A stretch of 7,190 bases of DNA from Actinobacteria bacterium UBA5182 (GTDB lineage: Bacteria > Actinomycetota > UBA4738), in NCBI GenBank assembly GCA_002413185.1, contig DHWM01000188.1, positions 1 to 7,190 on the forward strand, read 5' to 3'. Both the position numbers and the translations under genes were made by a program. Position 1 is the first letter of the stretch; every line of letters begins with the position of its first letter. Of this stretch, positions 5,231-7,190 are shown piece by piece. The notes beneath the pieces were generated by a model. That model ran no database searches. It was given only the letters and a program-made list of their open reading frames with translations, and was not told where the DNA came from.

Positions 5231-5607
5231 ACGGAAACACCCCTCCCAAGGTGGAAGGTCACGCGGGCCGACCCGTCGCTGTCGATGATCTCGAGGCTGT
5301 CGGTCACGGACCGGAGGATGGCCTGGGACCACTTGGTCAGGAACTGGACGTCGGTCCGAAGAGGGGTGTCGCCCCGAGCCGTGACGGTGAGCTCGCCCCG
5401 GTCGAGCTGGAAGGTCACTTCGATGCGGGAAGAGGGGGGCTGGCTGGTCGCCATGATGCGGGAGCACACCTCGTCGATGGCGATGTGAAGGTCCTGGATG
5501 CGGTCGTACGTGAAGTCCAACAGGGCGGCCAGGGCGCTCGCCGCCGACCGGACCAGTCCGATGTGCGGAGTGGACGCGGGGATGCGGACGATCACCAGGT
5601 CTGCCAC
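5227..5607 (-). CDS. Anti-sigma factor, RsbW/UsfX-like (degenerate HATPase fold)
   Basis: A 126-residue protein of the HATPase_c superfamily, encoded directly before the sigma factor gene as expected of its antagonist. The fold is recognisable: an N-terminal strand (LVIVRIPAS), a helix LVRSAASALAALLDF, the helix DLHIAIDEVCSRIM at 39-52, then the strand pairs IEVTFQL and LTVTARGD. In RsbW the N-box reads E-A-C-T-N with a Mg-binding Asn. Here it is E46-V-C-S-R50, so the Asn is Arg. The glycine-rich G2 box is replaced by LTKWSQAILRSV. From memory, the Mycobacterium tuberculosis SigF antagonist UsfX has a very similar DEVCTR helix. It may bind its sigma without acting as a kinase. The start is GTG at 5607 with no ribosome binding site; a TAGAAT 9 bases upstream suggests a near-leaderless message. 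Confidence 0.82.
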   Translation of the reverse strand: MADLVIVRIPASTPHIGLVRSAASALAALLDFTYDRIQDLHIAIDEVCSRIMATSQPPSSRIEVTFQLDRGELTVTARGDTPLRTDVQFLTKWSQAILRSVTDSLEIIDSDGSARVTFHLGRGVSV

Positions 5608-5616
5608 GAGTCGAAG

Positions 5617-5622
5617 ATTCTA
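5617..5622 (-). promoter_or_regulatory. Candidate -10 element of the anti-sigma/sigma/lipid kinase operon
   Basis: TAGAAT on the minus strand (5622-5617) matches five of six consensus bases and ends 9 bases before the GTG start at 5607. A transcript starting near 5610 would have a leader of only about 3 bases, consistent with the absence of a ribosome binding site. The overlapping GGGTAG (5625-5620) also resembles the GGGTA part of SigF-type -10 elements, but no GTTT-like -35 was found. Confidence 0.4.
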
Positions 5623-5675
5623 CCCGCGTCGGTTGGAGCGACTTGCGGGCCGCCCGGGCGCTGGTGGAGGCTTTC

Positions 5676-5681
5676 TACAAT
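5676..5681 (+). promoter_or_regulatory. Candidate leaderless -10 element for the hypothetical gene
   Basis: TACAAT matches five of six -10 consensus bases and lies 7 bases before the ATG at 5689. That is the usual distance from a -10 to a transcription start, so the message would begin at or next to the start codon. This arrangement is common in actinobacteria. No -35 element is evident. Confidence 0.45.
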
Positions 5682-5688
5682 CCCGGGC

Positions 5689-6102
5689 ATGGGGGGAAGG
5701 CGCAGAGGCCCGGTGAGGACTTCGCCCGAAGCGCGAAGCGCCCTGGGGGCGTTCGGCCAGACCGTGCGAGCCGTGGAAGAGGCGAAGGCGGCGCTGGTGT
5801 CGGCCGTGCCGGGGCGACGGGGTCCGGGCACAGCGCTGGCCGAGGCGCTGGCGGGCTTCGAAGGAGGCCTACGGGAGGCGGAGTCCTCGATGGACGCCTG
5901 GCAGGATGCCGCTTCCGAAGAGGAATGGTCGGCGTGCCGGGCCGGGATCGAGGAGGCGCTGCGACGGGCCGAAAGCCTTCGGCTGGAAGGCTCACCGCAG
6001 GGCTACGAGGAGCTCGCCGGCGTCCTGGCAGACTTGATGGAGCCGCTCCACACCTTCGAGGCCGCCGCGCGATCCTTCCACGACCGCGGGACGTCGGGAT
6101 AG
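5689..6102 (+). CDS. Hypothetical helical protein, unrecognised
   Basis: A 137-residue protein I do not recognise. It opens with a basic, glycine-rich stretch (MGGRRRGPVR) and is then almost entirely predicted helix. Charged and small residues alternate (FGQTVRAVEEAKAALVSAV, LAEALAGFEGGLREAESSM, CRAGIEEALRRAESLRLE, LADLMEPLHTFEAAARSF), suggesting a helical bundle or coiled coil. It contains one Cys and two Trp residues and no membrane span or signal peptide. The frame is believed over the overlapping minus-strand frames because those are rich in Arg, Pro and Ser with no domain-like pattern. The start is placed at the ATG 7 bases after a TACAAT. It is divergent from the anti-sigma gene across 81 bases and converges with tetR, so a link to the sigma switch is possible but unproven. 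Confidence 0.7.
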   Translation: MGGRRRGPVRTSPEARSALGAFGQTVRAVEEAKAALVSAVPGRRGPGTALAEALAGFEGGLREAESSMDAWQDAASEEEWSACRAGIEEALRRAESLRLEGSPQGYEELAGVLADLMEPLHTFEAAARSFHDRGTSG

Positions 6103-6131
6103 CGCCGGTCCTTCCCCCTCGGGAATCCCTT

Positions 6132-6803
6132 TCAGCAGCTCGGCTGCAGCCCCTCCAGGATGCTCCGGACGGACTCCTTGACGAACTGTTCGTCGGTGCC
6201 GAGCTTGGCATCCTGGCCCACCGTCTCCTCCAGGAAGACCTGGCCGAAGCAGGCCCCCAGCAGCAGCCTGGCGGCGTGCCGTGCGGAGACGCGATTCGAC
6301 ACCCGCCCCAGGCGCTGCTCGCCTCGGAGGTACGTCGTGAGCGAGCCCACCGTGCGCATGGGCCCGCCGTTCGATTCCTGGAAGTGCCGGCGCTGCGCCT
6401 CCAGCAGCTCCCGTTCGCGGACCGTGCCCGCCACGATCGGCAGGATGGCGCGATAGAAGGACATCGCCGAAACGGCCAGCTCCTCTAGGTTGCCCCGAAC
6501 GGTCGCCTGGCCCACCCGATCCGGAAGCGAGGAGGTCAGCTCGATGAACTGCGGGTAGCGCGTCTTGATGCATTCGATGAACAGGGCCTGCTTGTCGGGG
6601 AAGTAGCGGTAGATGCTCCCTTCGGCGCATCGCGCCTCTTCGGCGATGGCCCGGGTCGTCGCGGCGGCGACGCCGCGGTCGTGGATGACCCGCTCCGCCG
6701 CCTCCAGGATGTGGCTGCGGATCCCGGTGATGGCTCCCGGGTCGGCCTCGGTCTCCTGGGAATGGCTTCCCGTTCGGCCTCGAGTTCCTCCCTTAATGGC
6801 CAA
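6132..6803 (-). CDS. TetR/AcrR-family transcriptional regulator
   Basis: A 223-residue one-component repressor of normal family length. The N-terminal DNA-binding domain spans about residues 22-75, from ITGIRSHILEAAERVIHDRG (helix 1) through TTRAIAEEARCAEGSIYRYF, the helix-turn-helix with the characteristic G-S-I-Y-R-Y-F turn, to PDKQALF. The C-terminal ligand-binding helices are divergent, so the inducer is unknown. The start is TTG at 6803, the only usual start codon before helix 1, with GGAGG 5 bases upstream. It overlaps the end of the exporter gene by 11 bases, indicating translational coupling. It most likely represses the exporter and itself, in response to an exported compound. The operator would lie upstream of the exporter gene, outside the window. 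Confidence 0.93.
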   Translation of the reverse strand: MAIKGGTRGRTGSHSQETEADPGAITGIRSHILEAAERVIHDRGVAAATTRAIAEEARCAEGSIYRYFPDKQALFIECIKTRYPQFIELTSSLPDRVGQATVRGNLEELAVSAMSFYRAILPIVAGTVRERELLEAQRRHFQESNGGPMRTVGSLTTYLRGEQRLGRVSNRVSARHAARLLLGACFGQVFLEETVGQDAKLGTDEQFVKESVRSILEGLQPSC

Positions 6804-7190
6804 GGGGCCCTCCGGCGTCCATAGCCTCGGGCTCGACGTGACTCCGGACGTACACCGCGGAGACCACCGCCGCGAGCACCATGAACGCGATCGCCACGAC
6901 GATCCCAGCATGGATGGCGTGGACGAACGACTGGTGGATCGAAGACACGATGCCCCGGGCCTGGGCGACGGTGGTGCCGGGCGGCGAGCGTCGAAGCACC
7001 GTCGCCACGGTGGCGCCGCCGGCGGCCGAGTTCGCCCCGGCCTTCGCGACGATGCCGGCCGCCTGCCCCGCGGGCAATCCCAGCGCAACGAGATGGCTGG
7101 TGAACGAGCTCCTGAACGACGACGTGACGATGGCCCCCAGGAGGGCGATGCCGAAGACGCCGCCGATCTCCCGGCTGGTGTTCGTCGCCG
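6793..7190 (-). CDS. MFS transporter, DHA2 (EmrB/QacA) type, C-terminal part
   Basis: The last 131 residues of a membrane exporter whose beginning lies beyond the window edge; the frame is read from 7188. NTSREIGGVFGIALLGAI (residues 3-20) is the typical penultimate-region motif of 14-helix DHA2 drug/proton antiporters. It is followed by an extracytoplasmic-looking loop rich in Ala, Gly, Ser and Thr, then a final hydrophobic helix GIVVAIAFMVLAAVVSAVYV (95-114) and a short charged tail. A TTG at 7077 opens a shorter frame but is not the real start. The family uses the proton gradient to expel drugs or lipophilic compounds. The substrate cannot be inferred here. It shares an overlapping junction with the downstream tetR gene. 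Confidence 0.88.
   Translation of the reverse strand, partial: ATNTSREIGGVFGIALLGAIVTSSFRSSFTSHLVALGLPAGQAAGIVAKAGANSAAGGATVATVLRRSPPGTTVAQARGIVSSIHQSFVHAIHAGIVVAIAFMVLAAVVSAVYVRSHVEPEAMDAGGPLGH

Noticed and set aside
5231..5467. Sigma factor start at the upstream ATG (337-residue version)
   Set aside because: The extra 79 residues are low-complexity His/Pro/Arg read-through beneath the anti-sigma gene and absent from SigB/SigF proteins.
6103..6131. Possible terminator between the hypothetical gene and tetR
   Set aside because: Only a three-pair GGG-AAT-CCC hairpin is present, too short to support a terminator.
5675..6211. 178-residue minus-strand frame opposite the hypothetical gene
   Set aside because: It is dominated by Pro, Arg and Ser in the style of GC-rich antisense frames, whereas the plus-strand frame looks like a helical protein and has a -10 element at its start.
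1..7190. CRISPR arrays, transposases, tRNA or rRNA genes, phage or defence systems
   Set aside because: No direct-repeat array, inverted terminal repeats, RNA-gene-like segments or corresponding protein families were seen. The Tn5 mosaic end at the left edge is library-derived, not an element.

Overview
This is a high-GC, densely coding window of about 7.2 kb. It most likely comes from a member of the Actinomycetota, assembled from shotgun (probably metagenomic) reads. The strongest taxonomic marker is a WhiB-family iron-sulfur regulator, a family essentially confined to actinobacteria and their phages. A UsfX/RsbW-type anti-sigma factor paired with a SigB/SigF-type sigma factor, frequent GTG/TTG starts and leaderless-looking promoters fit this. 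The first 28 bases are not genomic: they match the Illumina Nextera (Tn5) adapter, so biological sequence begins at base 29. Both window ends cut a gene.

Layout. (1) Bases 29-2290, plus strand: a tightly packed run of a 5'-truncated beta-keto acid cleavage enzyme (BKACE/DUF849), a 70-residue stand-alone biotin carrier protein, a crotonase-fold enoyl-CoA hydratase/isomerase homologue lacking both classical catalytic glutamates, and endonuclease III (nth), overlapping or spaced by a few bases. (2) Bases 2315-3505: a WhiB1-like regulator (minus) and a cytosolic glycerophosphodiester phosphodiesterase (plus), transcribed divergently from a 141-bp intergenic region whose candidate -10 elements overlap on opposite strands. 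(3) Bases 3532-5607, minus strand: an operon-like set reading UsfX/RsbW-like anti-sigma factor, SigB/SigF-type sigma factor, diacylglycerol kinase-family lipid kinase. The anti-sigma and sigma genes appear joined by a CTGA stop/start overlap with a rare CTG start. (4) Bases 5689-6102, plus strand: an unrecognised 137-residue helical protein, divergent from the anti-sigma gene. (5) Bases 6132-7190, minus strand: the C-terminal end of an MFS (DHA2-type) exporter followed by an overlapping TetR regulator.

How the parts may work together (inference): the first cluster looks like acyl-CoA/beta-keto acid metabolism with a biotin carrier for an acyl-CoA carboxylase encoded elsewhere. The middle part combines a redox-type regulator and a stress sigma/anti-sigma switch with two lipid-turnover enzymes, one hydrolysing glycerophosphodiesters and one phosphorylating diacylglycerol-like lipids. 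The last part is a self-regulated efflux unit. There is no gene-free stretch over 300 bases. I saw no tRNA, rRNA, CRISPR array, insertion sequence or phage gene, and no system I would call wholly new. The more unusual points are the CTG start, the degenerate ATP-binding motifs of the anti-sigma factor, the overlapping and paired promoters, and the unrecognised gene.
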